Assembly (NCBI GenBank): GCA_010906935.1
Contig: JAAFHC010000028.1
Span: 1 to 41,001, forward strand
Direction of reading: 5' to 3'
Length of the DNA: 41,001 nt
DNA from: Gelidibacter sp.
GTDB taxonomy: Bacteria > Bacteroidota > Bacteroidia > Flavobacteriales > Flavobacteriaceae
Part shown: positions 8,545 through 17,106 of the stretch, in pieces
How positions within the stretch are numbered: position 1 is the stretch's first letter
Layout of the letters: each line of letters starts with the position of its first letter
Notes under the pieces: generated by a model
Seen by the model: the letters and a program-made list of their open reading frames with translations, nothing else
The model's database searches: none
What the model was told of the DNA's origin: nothing
Program-made: the position numbers and the translations under genes

Positions 8545-9777
8545 ATGAATCCCCAAACGCTATTTTATATCATAATCGGCATTATTATTGTTAAATTTTT
8601 ATTTGACACTTTTATGGATTCCTTAAATGCAAAGCATTTTAATGATGCCATTCCAACTGATTTGGAAGGAATTTACAACGAAGAGGAATATTTAAAATCT
8701 CAGGCGTATAAAAAAGCAAATTATAAATTTTCTGCGGTGACAAGCATTATTTCCATCATTGCCACGCTCCTATTTTTTATTTTTGAAGGTTTTGCTTTTG
8801 TTGATCAAATTGCACGAAGCTTTTCCAACAATAGCATTGTCATTACCCTAATTTTCTTCGGAATTATCATTTTTGCAAGTGATTTATTTTCACTTCCATT
8901 TTCATATTATGCGACCTTTGTGATTGAAGAAAAATTTGGATTCAATAAAACCACATTAAAAACATTTGCATTCGACAAAATTAAAAGTTGGTTCATGATG
9001 CTTTTTCTTGGTGGTGGGGTTTTGACCTTAATCACATGGTTTTATCAATTGACAACAACCAATTTTTGGCTGTATGCCTGGGGACTAATGACTTTTATTA
9101 CCGTTTTCATGAATCTTTTTTATTCAAAATTGATTGTCCCAATTTTTAACAAACAAACGCCTTTGGAAAACGGTGAATTAAAAATTGAAATTGAAAATTT
9201 TGCTAAAAAAGTTGGATTTAAACTCGACAATGTTTTTGTGATTGATGGTTCTAAAAGATCCACAAAAGCAAACGCTTATTTTTCGGGATTTGGGAAACAA
9301 AAAAGAGTTACGCTTTATGATACCCTCATAAATGATTTGGAAACTGCTGAAATTGTGGCTGTTTTGGCACATGAAATTGGACATTACAAGAAAAAGCATA
9401 TCATTTACAATCTGTTTTTTTCCATTTTATCAACCGGATTAACGTTCTATATTTTATCGTTATTGGTAGGTAATGTAACCTTGTCGCAGGCTTTGGGTGT
9501 TGAAACTGCAAGTTTTCATATAGCACTTATCGCCATTGGCATATTATATGTTCCTATTTCTGAAATTACAAGCTTGCTGATGAACGCTTTATCAAGAAAA
9601 TTTGAATACCAGGCCGATGATTATGCAAAAGAAAATTTTAATGCCGTTGCTTTAATTTCAGCCTTAAAAAAATTGTCTAAAAATAGTTTGAGTAATTTAA
9701 CGCCACATCCATTATATGTGAAAATTCACTACTCTCATCCCACGCTATTGCAACGTTTCTTAAATTTGAAAAAATAA
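8545..9777 (+). CDS. M48 family metallopeptidase, CAAX prenyl protease 1 / Ste24-like
   Basis: A 410-residue polytopic membrane zinc protease. Hydrophobic segments occur near residues 5-20, 70-90, 100-125, 150-170, 180-195, 290-310 and 325-345. The zinc motif HEIGH is at 276-280 and the third ligand Glu354 sits in FEYQADDYA, the M48 consensus ExxxD. FAFDKIKSWFMMLFLGGGV and KLIVPIFNKQTPLENGELK are also typical of Ste24 homologues. Bacterial members are membrane proteases of unclear substrate, and no prenylated proteins are expected. Length matches the family. relA/spoT follows after 44 bp on the same strand. Confidence 0.93.
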   Translation: MNPQTLFYIIIGIIIVKFLFDTFMDSLNAKHFNDAIPTDLEGIYNEEEYLKSQAYKKANYKFSAVTSIISIIATLLFFIFEGFAFVDQIARSFSNNSIVITLIFFGIIIFASDLFSLPFSYYATFVIEEKFGFNKTTLKTFAFDKIKSWFMMLFLGGGVLTLITWFYQLTTTNFWLYAWGLMTFITVFMNLFYSKLIVPIFNKQTPLENGELKIEIENFAKKVGFKLDNVFVIDGSKRSTKANAYFSGFGKQKRVTLYDTLINDLETAEIVAVLAHEIGHYKKKHIIYNLFFSILSTGLTFYILSLLVGNVTLSQALGVETASFHIALIAIGILYVPISEITSLLMNALSRKFEYQADDYAKENFNAVALISALKKLSKNSLSNLTPHPLYVKIHYSHPTLLQRFLNLKK

Positions 9778-9821
9778 ATGCAAATAATTGGATTTTCAAT
9801 TATATTCCCTATTTTTAAACG

Positions 9822-12041
9822 ATGACTTATAACTTATCCATAGAAGAAGAAAATAAAGAGATTGCGAGGCGCTACAAGGATTTGTTGAAAGGCGCCTATC
9901 AAAAATTTACGGATACCGATAAAAAAGAAATTAGAAAAGCTTTTGAATTGGCGTTAGAGGCTCATAGCAAACAACGCCGCTTAACAGGCGAACCATACAT
10001 TTTTCACCCTATTGCCGTGGCAAAAATTGTTGCCTATGAAATTGGACTTCATGCCACTTCAATTATTGCTGCTTTATTGCATGATGTTGTTGAAGACACA
10101 ACTTATTCTATTGAAGATATTGAGCGAATGTTTGGCGAAACTGTTGCTAAAATAGTTTACGGATTAACAAAAATTTCTCACTTAAAAAAAGATCAGGACG
10201 CTTCTATTCAGGCTGAGAATTTTAAAAAAATGCTCTTGACATTAAATGACGATGTAAGGGTAATTTTGATAAAAATCGCAGACAGGTTGCACAATATGCA
10301 AACTATGGATTCGATGCCGGCAGACAAGCAAGTGAAAATTGCTTCAGAAACCTTATATATATATGCACCGCTTGCGCATCGTCTAGGTCTTTATAACGTA
10401 AAAACAGAGTTAGAAAATCTTGGGTTGAAATATACAGAACCTGAAGTTTATAATGAAATCCGCGACAGAGTTACTCAAAGCAAGGAAGAACAAGATAAAT
10501 ATATTGAAACATTCTCCAATATTATAAGGGAATCACTAGATAAAGAGGGCTTTGAATATTTCATAAAAGGCCGAAGAAAATCGATTTATTCCATCCACAA
10601 AAAAATGCTTTCCCAAGGCGTAAGTTATGATGAAATTTACGACAAGTTTGCCATTAGAATTATTTATAAATCCACGGACAAAGATGAAAAATTTGACGCA
10701 TGGAAAATATACTCCATTGTAACAGACCATTTTAGACCAAACCCAAGCAGATTACGAGATTGGATTAGCCAACCAAAATCTACCGGTTACGAATCACTGC
10801 ATATTACCGTAATGGGTCCGCAGGGAAAATGGGTTGAAGTGCAAATTCGTTCAGAAAGAATGAATGAAATAGCCGAAAAAGGATATGCAGCCCACTATAA
10901 ATATAAAAATGCAAATGAGCGTGAAAGCGGATTGGAAGACTGGTTGAATAAAATTAAGGAATCCTTTGAAAATGCAAACGGCAGCGCATTAGATTTTGTG
11001 GAAGATTTTAAATTAAATCTTTATGCCAAAGAAATTTTTGTATTTACGCCAAACGGCGATTTAAAAGCGTTGCCAAAAAATGCCACCGCATTGGATTTTG
11101 CCTTCGCCATTCATACTCAAGTAGGAATGAACTGTAGAGGCGCAAAAGTAAATGGGAAATTAAAACCAATAAGTCAAGTTTTGCAAAGTGGCGACCAGGT
11201 TGAAATAATCACTTCAAAAAGTCAGAAACCAACAATTGGCTGGTTAGATTTTGTGGTAACTGCCAGAGCGCGAAATCGAATTAAAAATGCGTTAAAAGAG
11301 AGCCAGAAGAAAATTGCGGAAGAAGGAAAAGAGGTTTTAACCCGTAAACTAAAACATTTAAAAATTGACCTCAATGAAAAAGTGGTCAATGAGCTCGTGA
11401 CGCATTTTAAACTCCGAACAAGCCAAGATTTATTTTATAGAGTTGGTATTGGTTCAATTGACAACCCATTGTTAAAAGATTTTATAAGCAAACGAAATAA
11501 TAAGTTTGTTAGTTTCTTTAAAAACAGAATTAAACGCAGTGCAAACAAGCAGGAGCTTCTTGAAAAAGACGAGATCATAGACAAATATGATTCTTTGGTC
11601 TTTGGTAAAGAAGAAGAACACTTAGATTATAAAATGTCACCGTGCTGCAACCCAATTCCGGGCGATAAAGTATTCGGTTTTATTACCATTAACGATGGCA
11701 TTAAAATTCATAAACAAGATTGTCCCAATGCCATTAGTTTACAAGCAAATTACGCCTATAGAGTTTTAAGTGCCAAATGGATTGACTCAACAAAACAGGA
11801 ATTTAGAGCCATTATTAAAATTTACGGTGTTGACCATGTTGGAATGGTCAATGAAATTACCCAGATTATTTCAAATAATATGAACGTAAATATTCATAAT
11901 TTAAATATTTCGGGTGATGACGGACTTTTTGAGGGAAACATTACAGTTAGTGTAAAAAATAGATCGCAGCTTCAAAAATTATGTGAAAACATTAAAAAAA
12001 TTGAGGGTATAGATACTGTCGATAGAATTTATAAACATTAA
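9822..12041 (+). CDS. Bifunctional (p)ppGpp synthetase/hydrolase, RelA/SpoT family
   Basis: A 739-residue long RSH enzyme that makes and degrades the alarmone (p)ppGpp. The HD hydrolase domain is intact: His62 in FHPIAVAKIV, His87-Asp88 in ALLHDVVEDT, and ADRLHNMQTM. This indicates a bifunctional Rel rather than a hydrolase-dead RelA. The synthetase domain shows YDKFAIRIIYK, RDWISQPKSTGYESLHITV and VEVQIRSERMNEIAEKGYAAH. Then follow the TGS domain (IFVFTPNGDLKALPKNATAL), a zinc-finger-like region with SPCCNPIPGDKV, and a C-terminal ACT domain ending in VDRIYKH. It is the single long RSH in this window. The fur-like gene follows after 102 bp. Confidence 0.95.
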   Translation: MTYNLSIEEENKEIARRYKDLLKGAYQKFTDTDKKEIRKAFELALEAHSKQRRLTGEPYIFHPIAVAKIVAYEIGLHATSIIAALLHDVVEDTTYSIEDIERMFGETVAKIVYGLTKISHLKKDQDASIQAENFKKMLLTLNDDVRVILIKIADRLHNMQTMDSMPADKQVKIASETLYIYAPLAHRLGLYNVKTELENLGLKYTEPEVYNEIRDRVTQSKEEQDKYIETFSNIIRESLDKEGFEYFIKGRRKSIYSIHKKMLSQGVSYDEIYDKFAIRIIYKSTDKDEKFDAWKIYSIVTDHFRPNPSRLRDWISQPKSTGYESLHITVMGPQGKWVEVQIRSERMNEIAEKGYAAHYKYKNANERESGLEDWLNKIKESFENANGSALDFVEDFKLNLYAKEIFVFTPNGDLKALPKNATALDFAFAIHTQVGMNCRGAKVNGKLKPISQVLQSGDQVEIITSKSQKPTIGWLDFVVTARARNRIKNALKESQKKIAEEGKEVLTRKLKHLKIDLNEKVVNELVTHFKLRTSQDLFYRVGIGSIDNPLLKDFISKRNNKFVSFFKNRIKRSANKQELLEKDEIIDKYDSLVFGKEEEHLDYKMSPCCNPIPGDKVFGFITINDGIKIHKQDCPNAISLQANYAYRVLSAKWIDSTKQEFRAIIKIYGVDHVGMVNEITQIISNNMNVNIHNLNISGDDGLFEGNITVSVKNRSQLQKLCENIKKIEGIDTVDRIYKH

Positions 12042-12118
12042 ATTTGTTCACAATTCAAAGTTAATAAATATGCAACTTACCTGCCCTTTTATTAAAAAAA
12101 TAGCATTAAATTTGTTCA
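12036..12118 (+). promoter_or_regulatory. 15-bp direct repeat with TAnnTTTG element upstream of fur-like gene
   Basis: CATTAAATTTGTTCA occurs exactly at 12036-12050 (overlapping the relA stop codon) and again at 12104-12118. Each copy contains TAAATTTG, which fits the Bacteroidota -7 consensus TAnnTTTG. The second copy is 26 bp from the fur-like start codon. No good TTG -33 element was found at the usual distance for either copy. The pair may be a promoter plus a duplicated operator, and autoregulation is speculation. Confidence 0.35.
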
Positions 12119-12143
12119 GTTTTAAAACTCAATTAAGATAATT

Positions 12144-12587
12144 ATGAGTAGTGAAGATCAAAAGATTGTAAAGGTTGTTTTTGTAAATTTTCTTGAAACA
12201 AACAGCCACAGAAAAACGCCTGAGCGATTTGCTATTTTGCAAGAAATTTATAATTTAGACCATCATTTCGACATTGAGTCACTCTATATCCAAATGAAAA
12301 ACAAAAATTATAGGGTGAGCAGAGCCACACTTTACAATACCATTGAATTATTATTGGAATCGGGTTTGGTCAGAAAACACCAGTTTGGACAAAACCAGGC
12401 ATTCTACGAAAAGTCATATTTCGACAAACAGCACGACCATGTTATTTTAACCGATACTGGTGAAGTCATTGAATTTTGCGACCCAAGAGTTCAAATTATT
12501 AAAAAGACCATTGAAGAAACTTTTAATATTGATATTCAAAAACACTCGCTTTATTTCTACGGAACAAAAAAAACAAACAACAATTAA
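12144..12587 (+). CDS. Fur family transcriptional regulator
   Basis: A 147-residue metal- or peroxide-responsive repressor. The winged helix is in residues 20-85, with the recognition region [20 protein letters not shown] and the upstream [12 protein letters not shown]. The dimerisation domain has [20 protein letters not shown], supplying His ligands for the regulatory metal site. The structural CxxC that follows this histidine cluster in E. coli Fur is replaced by TDTG, and no C-terminal CxxC exists, so the structural zinc site appears absent. Which of Fur, PerR or Zur it represents cannot be told. It sits 27 bp before purA in an order familiar from flavobacteria, and the two are probably co-transcribed. 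Confidence 0.9.
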   Translation: MSSEDQKIVKVVFVNFLETNSHRKTPERFAILQEIYNLDHHFDIESLYIQMKNKNYRVSRATLYNTIELLLESGLVRKHQFGQNQAFYEKSYFDKQHDHVILTDTGEVIEFCDPRVQIIKKTIEETFNIDIQKHSLYFYGTKKTNNN

Positions 12588-12614
12588 TACATATAAATAC
12601 ATATAATTAAGCAA

Positions 12615-13886
12615 ATGGCTGTAAATTTATTATTAGGACTACAATGGGGAGATGAAGGAAAAGGCAAAATTGTAGACGTCCTCACGTCTAATTACGATAT
12701 TATTGCTCGGTTTCAGGGAGGTCCAAATGCAGGGCACACTTTAATTTTCGATGGACACAAACACGTTTTACACACCATTCCTTCAGGTATTTTTCATAAA
12801 AATGCGATGAATCTTGTTGGTAACGGCGTGGTGATTGATCCTGTAATTTTCAAAAAAGAATTAGAAAACTTAGAGAAATTTAATTTAGATATAAAATCTA
12901 AATTATTAATATCAAGAAAAGCACATTTAATTTTACCAACGCATCGTTTATTAGATGCAGCCAGTGAAACTTCAAAAGGAAAAGCAAAAATTGGCTCAAC
13001 CTTAAAAGGAATTGGTCCTACTTATATGGATAAAACCGGAAGAAACGGTATGCGAGTTGGCGATTTAGAATTGGAAGACTGGAAAGAAAAATACCATGCA
13101 TTGACAGAGAAACACTTGAATATGCTTGAATTCTTTAAAGTTGAAATTGAATATGATTTACCGGAATTAGAAAAAGAATTTTTTGGAGCGATTGAAGTTT
13201 TAAAACAACTTCCTTTTATTGACAGTGAAGAATATTTAAACAATGCCATAAAAAACAAGAAAACCATTTTAGCGGAAGGCGCACAAGGATCTATGTTAGA
13301 CATCGATTTTGGAACCTACCCTTTTGTGACTTCTTCCAATACAACTGCCGCCGGTGCTTGCACAGGTTTGGGTGTTGCGCCAAATAAAATTGGCGAAGTT
13401 TTTGGAATTTTCAAAGCATATACCACACGTGTTGGTTCGGGTCCATTTCCTACGGAATTATTTGATGAAAACGGTGCAACTATGGGAAGAGTTGGACAAG
13501 AATTTGGCGCCACAACAGGAAGACCACGCCGTTGCGGTTGGTTAGATTTGGTAGCGTTAAAATATGCGATTCAAATTAGTGGTGTTACCCAATTGATTAT
13601 GATGAAAGGTGATGTGCTTTCAGGATTTTCTACACTAAAAGCCTGTACTTCATATAATTATCAAGGAACGGAGATTAGCCACTTGCCTTATAATATTGAA
13701 GAACACAATGTAACGCCTATTTATACCGAATTTAAAGGTTGGAAACAAGATTTAACTGGAATGACAAGCGCAGCAGCAATGCCAAAAGAATTGACCGATT
13801 ACATTAAGTTTATCGAAGATTTTGTTGAAGTTCCCATAAAAATTGTTTCTGTAGGTCCAGACCGAAAGCAAACAATTATAAGATAA
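12615..13886 (+). CDS. purA: Adenylosuccinate synthetase
   Basis: A 423-residue enzyme joining IMP and aspartate with GTP to form adenylosuccinate, the first committed step to AMP. The P-loop-like GLQWGDEGKGKIVD places the catalytic Asp13 and GDEGKGK at 12-18. His41 is in GPNAGHTL. IGPTYMDKTGRNGMRVGD, TTRVGSGPFPTEL and GATTGRPRRCGWLD form the IMP and aspartate sites. The protein ends VSVGPDRKQTIIR, a normal C-terminus. It is last in a fur-purA unit and is followed at once by a strong terminator at 13892-13920. Confidence 0.97.
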   Translation: MAVNLLLGLQWGDEGKGKIVDVLTSNYDIIARFQGGPNAGHTLIFDGHKHVLHTIPSGIFHKNAMNLVGNGVVIDPVIFKKELENLEKFNLDIKSKLLISRKAHLILPTHRLLDAASETSKGKAKIGSTLKGIGPTYMDKTGRNGMRVGDLELEDWKEKYHALTEKHLNMLEFFKVEIEYDLPELEKEFFGAIEVLKQLPFIDSEEYLNNAIKNKKTILAEGAQGSMLDIDFGTYPFVTSSNTTAAGACTGLGVAPNKIGEVFGIFKAYTTRVGSGPFPTELFDENGATMGRVGQEFGATTGRPRRCGWLDLVALKYAIQISGVTQLIMMKGDVLSGFSTLKACTSYNYQGTEISHLPYNIEEHNVTPIYTEFKGWKQDLTGMTSAAAMPKELTDYIKFIEDFVEVPIKIVSVGPDRKQTIIR

Positions 13887-13891
13887 AAAAC

Positions 13892-13924
13892 AAAAAAGCT
13901 TCAAAATTTGAAGCTTTTTTATTT
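13892..13924 (+). terminator. Rho-independent terminator after purA
   Basis: AAAAAAGCTTCAAATTTTGAAGC-type dyad: the arms AAAAAAGCTTCAAA and TTTGAAGCTTTTTT are perfect complements around a tiny loop, and the right arm is followed by an AT-rich tail. It begins 6 bp past the purA stop. Because both arms are A/T flanked it could work on both strands, but only the plus strand has a gene running into it. Confidence 0.85.
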
Positions 13925-13985
13925 TAAGATAGTTTTATAATTTACATCCTACTTTTTCATTAGTTTTGTATCAAAATAAATAAGT

Positions 13986-15548
13986 TTGAAAAAAATACTT
14001 TTCTTCGTTATTATATTTATTGGTATTTCAGGATTTTCTCAAACAACAAAAATTAAAATCCTAAAAGCTGATAACACTTTTACAGATCCAAAATTTCCGG
14101 ATGCTACCATTTCCATGGGAAATGTTTTTATAGAACACGAAGGGGCAACATTGCGTTGTGATAAAGCCTATATTTATCAGGAAAAAAAGTTGGTAAAGGC
14201 AATGGGAAACGTTGTCATAAATCAAGGCGACACCATTGTGCAAACCAGTAAATACGCCGATTATGACGCACAATCAAAAATAGCGACTTCATGGGGAAAT
14301 GTGGTGTTGAAAGATGACGTAATGACTTTGCAAACAGACACTTTAAAATTTAACAGGGAAACGCAACAACTTTATTACAAAAGTGGCGGAACGATTACTG
14401 ATGCAACCAATGTTTTAAAAAGCCGGATCGGAGATTATTATTTACGCACCAAAAAATTTCAGGCATTTACCAATGTGGTGGTTACCAATATAGATAGTAA
14501 AGTGGTTTCAAACCATCTCGATTATTATACCAATACAGGAATTGCCGATTTGCATGGCCCTTCAACCATCACAAGCAAGCAGAATTCTATTTATACCGAA
14601 AAAGGACATCACAATTCAAAAACAAATATTTCCCATTTTTTAAAAAACTCTAAGATATTTTATAACGACAGAACCATTGAAGGCGATAGCTTATACTACA
14701 ATAAAAACATTGAATTTGCTTCAGCAACAGGTAATATCATTGTGGTGGACACCATAAACGCATCAATAATAAAGGGTGGCTACGCCGAATATTTTAAACT
14801 GAAAGATTCTGTTTTTATCACCAAAAAGGCAGTAGCGATTTCAATCATTGAAAAAGATTCTGTTTTTATTCATGGCGATAAATTAATGGTCACCGGAAAA
14901 GTTGAAGACCGCATAGTGCGAGCTTTTAATCGTGTAAAATTCTTTAAATCCGATTTGCAGGGAAAATGTGATTCCTTAATAACATTTGAAAAAACCGGGT
15001 TGACCAAATTACTTATAAATCCAGTGATGTGGACACAGGGAAATCAAATAACGGGAGACACCATTCATTTAATATCGAATCCAAAAACTGAGCAACTCGA
15101 CTCCTTAAAAATATTGAATAATGCTTTTATGGTTCAAAAAGATTCCTCAGGATATAGCCAATTGAAAGGTAAATTTATGTATGGTAAATTTAAAAAAAAT
15201 GCCCTAAAATCTTTAGATGTTGTTGGGAATAGTGAAGTTGTTTTCTATGTGAGAAATGATCTTCAGGAATTGGTGGGAATTACCAGAATGAAGAGTAGTA
15301 AAAATATTTTTATAGTAATGGAAAATAATGAAATTGAAACCATCGATTTTATTGAAAAACCTGAGGGTAAAACCTATCCGCCATCAAAACTCCCTGAAAA
15401 TGAAAAAATTTTAAAGGGATTTATTTGGAGAGAAAATGAACGTCCGCTCAACAAAGAAGGCATTTTTATTTACGATGATTTAGATGCTAAAAAAACAGAA
15501 ACTAAAGTAAAAATAGAAACTAAAGAAAAAGAAGTTACCAAAAATTGA
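13986..15548 (+). CDS. OstA-like (LptA/OstA superfamily) exported protein
   Basis: A 520-residue protein with a TTG start giving MKKILFFVIIFIGISGFSQ, a signal peptide with a cleavage site near residue 19. The body is a run of beta-rich repeats (GNVFIEHEGATLRCDKAYIY, AMGNVVINQGDTIVQTSKYA, SWGNVVLKDDVMTLQTDTLK) that match the OstA-like N domain of the LPS transport beta-jellyroll. LptA-type proteins bridge lipopolysaccharide across the periplasm, and a role in outer-membrane assembly is inferred. The C-terminal 30 residues are Lys/Glu-rich and low-complexity. A -7-like TAGTTTTG lies at 13961-13968. Its TGA overlaps the TTG start of the aminotransferase gene by 4 bp, so translation is coupled. 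Confidence 0.88.
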   Translation: MKKILFFVIIFIGISGFSQTTKIKILKADNTFTDPKFPDATISMGNVFIEHEGATLRCDKAYIYQEKKLVKAMGNVVINQGDTIVQTSKYADYDAQSKIATSWGNVVLKDDVMTLQTDTLKFNRETQQLYYKSGGTITDATNVLKSRIGDYYLRTKKFQAFTNVVVTNIDSKVVSNHLDYYTNTGIADLHGPSTITSKQNSIYTEKGHHNSKTNISHFLKNSKIFYNDRTIEGDSLYYNKNIEFASATGNIIVVDTINASIIKGGYAEYFKLKDSVFITKKAVAISIIEKDSVFIHGDKLMVTGKVEDRIVRAFNRVKFFKSDLQGKCDSLITFEKTGLTKLLINPVMWTQGNQITGDTIHLISNPKTEQLDSLKILNNAFMVQKDSSGYSQLKGKFMYGKFKKNALKSLDVVGNSEVVFYVRNDLQELVGITRMKSSKNIFIVMENNEIETIDFIEKPEGKTYPPSKLPENEKILKGFIWRENERPLNKEGIFIYDDLDAKKTETKVKIETKEKEVTKN

Positions 15549-16742
15549 AAGAAGAATTTTTTAAATATCAGGCTCAAACATCCCCTCACCCATTGGCCAT
15601 AGAAATTTCGCACGCCAATGGATGTTATATTTATGGTGCTGACGGCAAAGAATATTTAGATTTTGTGGCGGGAGTTTCTGCAAATACTCTGGGACACAAT
15701 CACCCAAAAATTTCACAAGCCAAAAGATCAGGTGGATAAATACACACACGTGATGGTTTATGGCGAATTTGTGCAAAAGCCCCAAGTTGATTTGTGTAAG
15801 TTATTGGCTGATCATTTGCCAGCGCCCTTAGAAACCGTTTATTTAACAAATTCAGGAACCGAAGCCACGGAAGGCGCATTGAAATTGGCGAAACGCTTCA
15901 CAGGAAGAAGTGAAATTATTGCTGCAAAACATGGCTATCACGGCAATACCCAAGGATCCATGAGTGTTTGCGGTGCAGAAGAACAAAACAGGGCATTCCG
16001 ACCTTTAGTACCTGGAATAAAATTTATTGAATTCAATAATTTAACCGATTTAAATAAAATAACCACCAATACAGCCGGCGTTATTTTAGAAACCATACAA
16101 GGCGGCGCAGGTTTTATTGAGTCTCAAAATGATTATTTAAAAAAGGTTAAGGATAGATGCACTGAAGTTGGCGCTTTGCTCATTTTAGATGAAATACAAT
16201 CGGGAATCGGGCGTACAGGAAAACTCTTCGGATTTGAAAATTACAATGTTGTTCCCGATATTATTGTTGCAGGAAAAGGTTTGGGTGGAGGAATGCCTAT
16301 TGGTGCATTTATTTCTTCATTCCAAATTATGGACTGTCTAAAACAACATCCAAAACTTGGACATATCACCACTTTTGGCGGTCATCCGGTGATTGCCGCT
16401 GCAGCATTAACAACGCTCAAAGAATTGCTTAATTCAAGCTTAATAGCACAAACGCTTCAAAAAGAAGCTTTATTTAGAAAATTATTAATTCATCCTTTAA
16501 TAACCGAAATTAGAGGAAGAGGACTCATGCTTGCCCCAATGGTTGAAAGTAGCGAAATGGCTTCTAAAATCATTCTAAAATGCCTAGATAAAGGATTGAT
16601 TATGTTTTGGTTATTGTTTGAAGGAAAAGCTATGAGAATTACGCCGCCGCTTACCATTTCAGAAGATGAAATTTTCAAAGGGTGTAATATTATTATTGAA
16701 GTTTTAAATGAAGTTCTAGCCAAATACCATCAATTGGATTAA
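15545..16742 (+). pseudogene. Class III PLP-dependent aminotransferase, frameshifted near 15720
   Basis: Two overlapping frames make one aminotransferase. The first gives EFFKYQAQTSPHPLAIEI through GVSANTLGHNHPKISQA and then stops at 15739. The second continues from KDQVDKYTHVMVYGEFVQ to the normal end. Family members read HP..x.AxKxQ(V/L)DKY, so one residue and 2 bp appear lost between GCC (15719-15721) and AAAGAT (15723). The repaired product is about 399 residues. The downstream part holds NSGTEATEGALKLAKR, YHGNTQGSMS, LDEIQSGIGRTG and the PLP lysine in VAGKGLGGGMPIG (AAA at 16275). This resembles ornithine/GABA-type aminotransferases, but the exact substrate is unclear. The start is TTG in a 4-bp overlap with the upstream stop. 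The break may be a real mutation or a sequencing error. Confidence 0.85.
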
Positions 16743-16797
16743 CTTATTCTCCTACTAAACTCTTATTATATAATACATTAGTTAAAATTATGTTAAC

Positions 16798-16824
16798 GTA
16801 GTACTATTTTATACATAGTACTGT
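16798..16824. promoter_or_regulatory. Dyad AGTACTA-N9-TAGTACT, operator candidate
   Basis: AGTACTA at 16800-16806 and TAGTACT at 16816-16822 form a perfect 7-bp inverted repeat with a 9-nt spacer, extended by two wobble pairs. It lies 60 bp after the aminotransferase stop and about 60 bp before the small gene start at 16884. It lacks a T-run, so it looks more like a protein-binding site or RNA hairpin than a terminator. Function is inferred only from position and symmetry. Confidence 0.35.
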
Positions 16825-16883
16825 AACAATATTTGTTTTTATGCGTCTATTAATAAAATAACAACAAATAAAAACTTACTATT

Positions 16884-17017
16884 ATGAAAACAACAGATTT
16901 AAACCAGATTTAAACCAATCAGAAAAAAACAAAAAAATGGTTCCTTTTGCAAGCCTTTCATCAACCAAAAGAATACAATGGAATAATTATAGAAGATATG
17001 GAATGTTTGTTTCTTAA
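16884..17017 (+). pseudogene. Small ORF (about 40 aa) disrupted by an 11-bp tandem duplication
   Basis: ATG at 16884 opens MKTTDLNQI and stops. The 11-mer AGATTTAAACC is present twice in perfect tandem (16895-16905, 16906-16916). Removing one copy gives a continuous 40-codon frame: MKTTDLNQSEKNKKMVPFAS, then LSSTKRIQWNNYRRYGMFVS and TAA at 17015-17017. The second half is open as written from ATG 16937 (26 codons), so a shorter product is possible. The Tyr/Arg/Trp-rich C-terminus is not recognised. It ends 40 bp before a strong terminator and has the dyad 16800-16822 upstream, which supports a separate small transcription unit. Coding status is inference, and the duplication could be a sequence error, a mutation or a reversible switch. 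Confidence 0.4.
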
Positions 17018-17056
17018 ATTTCAAAGAAATAAGAGAAATATTTCAAATAATGAAAT

Positions 17057-17084
17057 AAAAAATGCACCCACTGGTGCATTTTTT
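17057..17084. terminator. Bidirectional terminator between small gene and prohibitin gene
   Basis: AAAAAATGCACC at 17057-17068 and GGTGCATTTTTT at 17073-17084 are perfect 12-bp complements around a CACT loop. T-runs exist on both strands. On the plus strand it ends the aminotransferase/small ORF unit. On the minus strand it lies 23 bp after the prohibitin stop at 17107. Confidence 0.85.
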
Positions 17085-17106
17085 AATTTGTATTTAAATT
17101 AAATAT

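Noticed and set aside
9788-9817. TTG-N19-TATTTTTA promoter-like pair before relA/spoT
   Set aside because: The last consensus base is wrong and the predicted start would coincide with the start codon, so it was not listed.
16906-17099. Long open frame after the early stop at 16911-16913, running through the terminator
   Set aside because: It crosses the strong hairpin at 17057-17084 and ends in low-complexity sequence; the other frame gives a cleaner 40-residue ORF.
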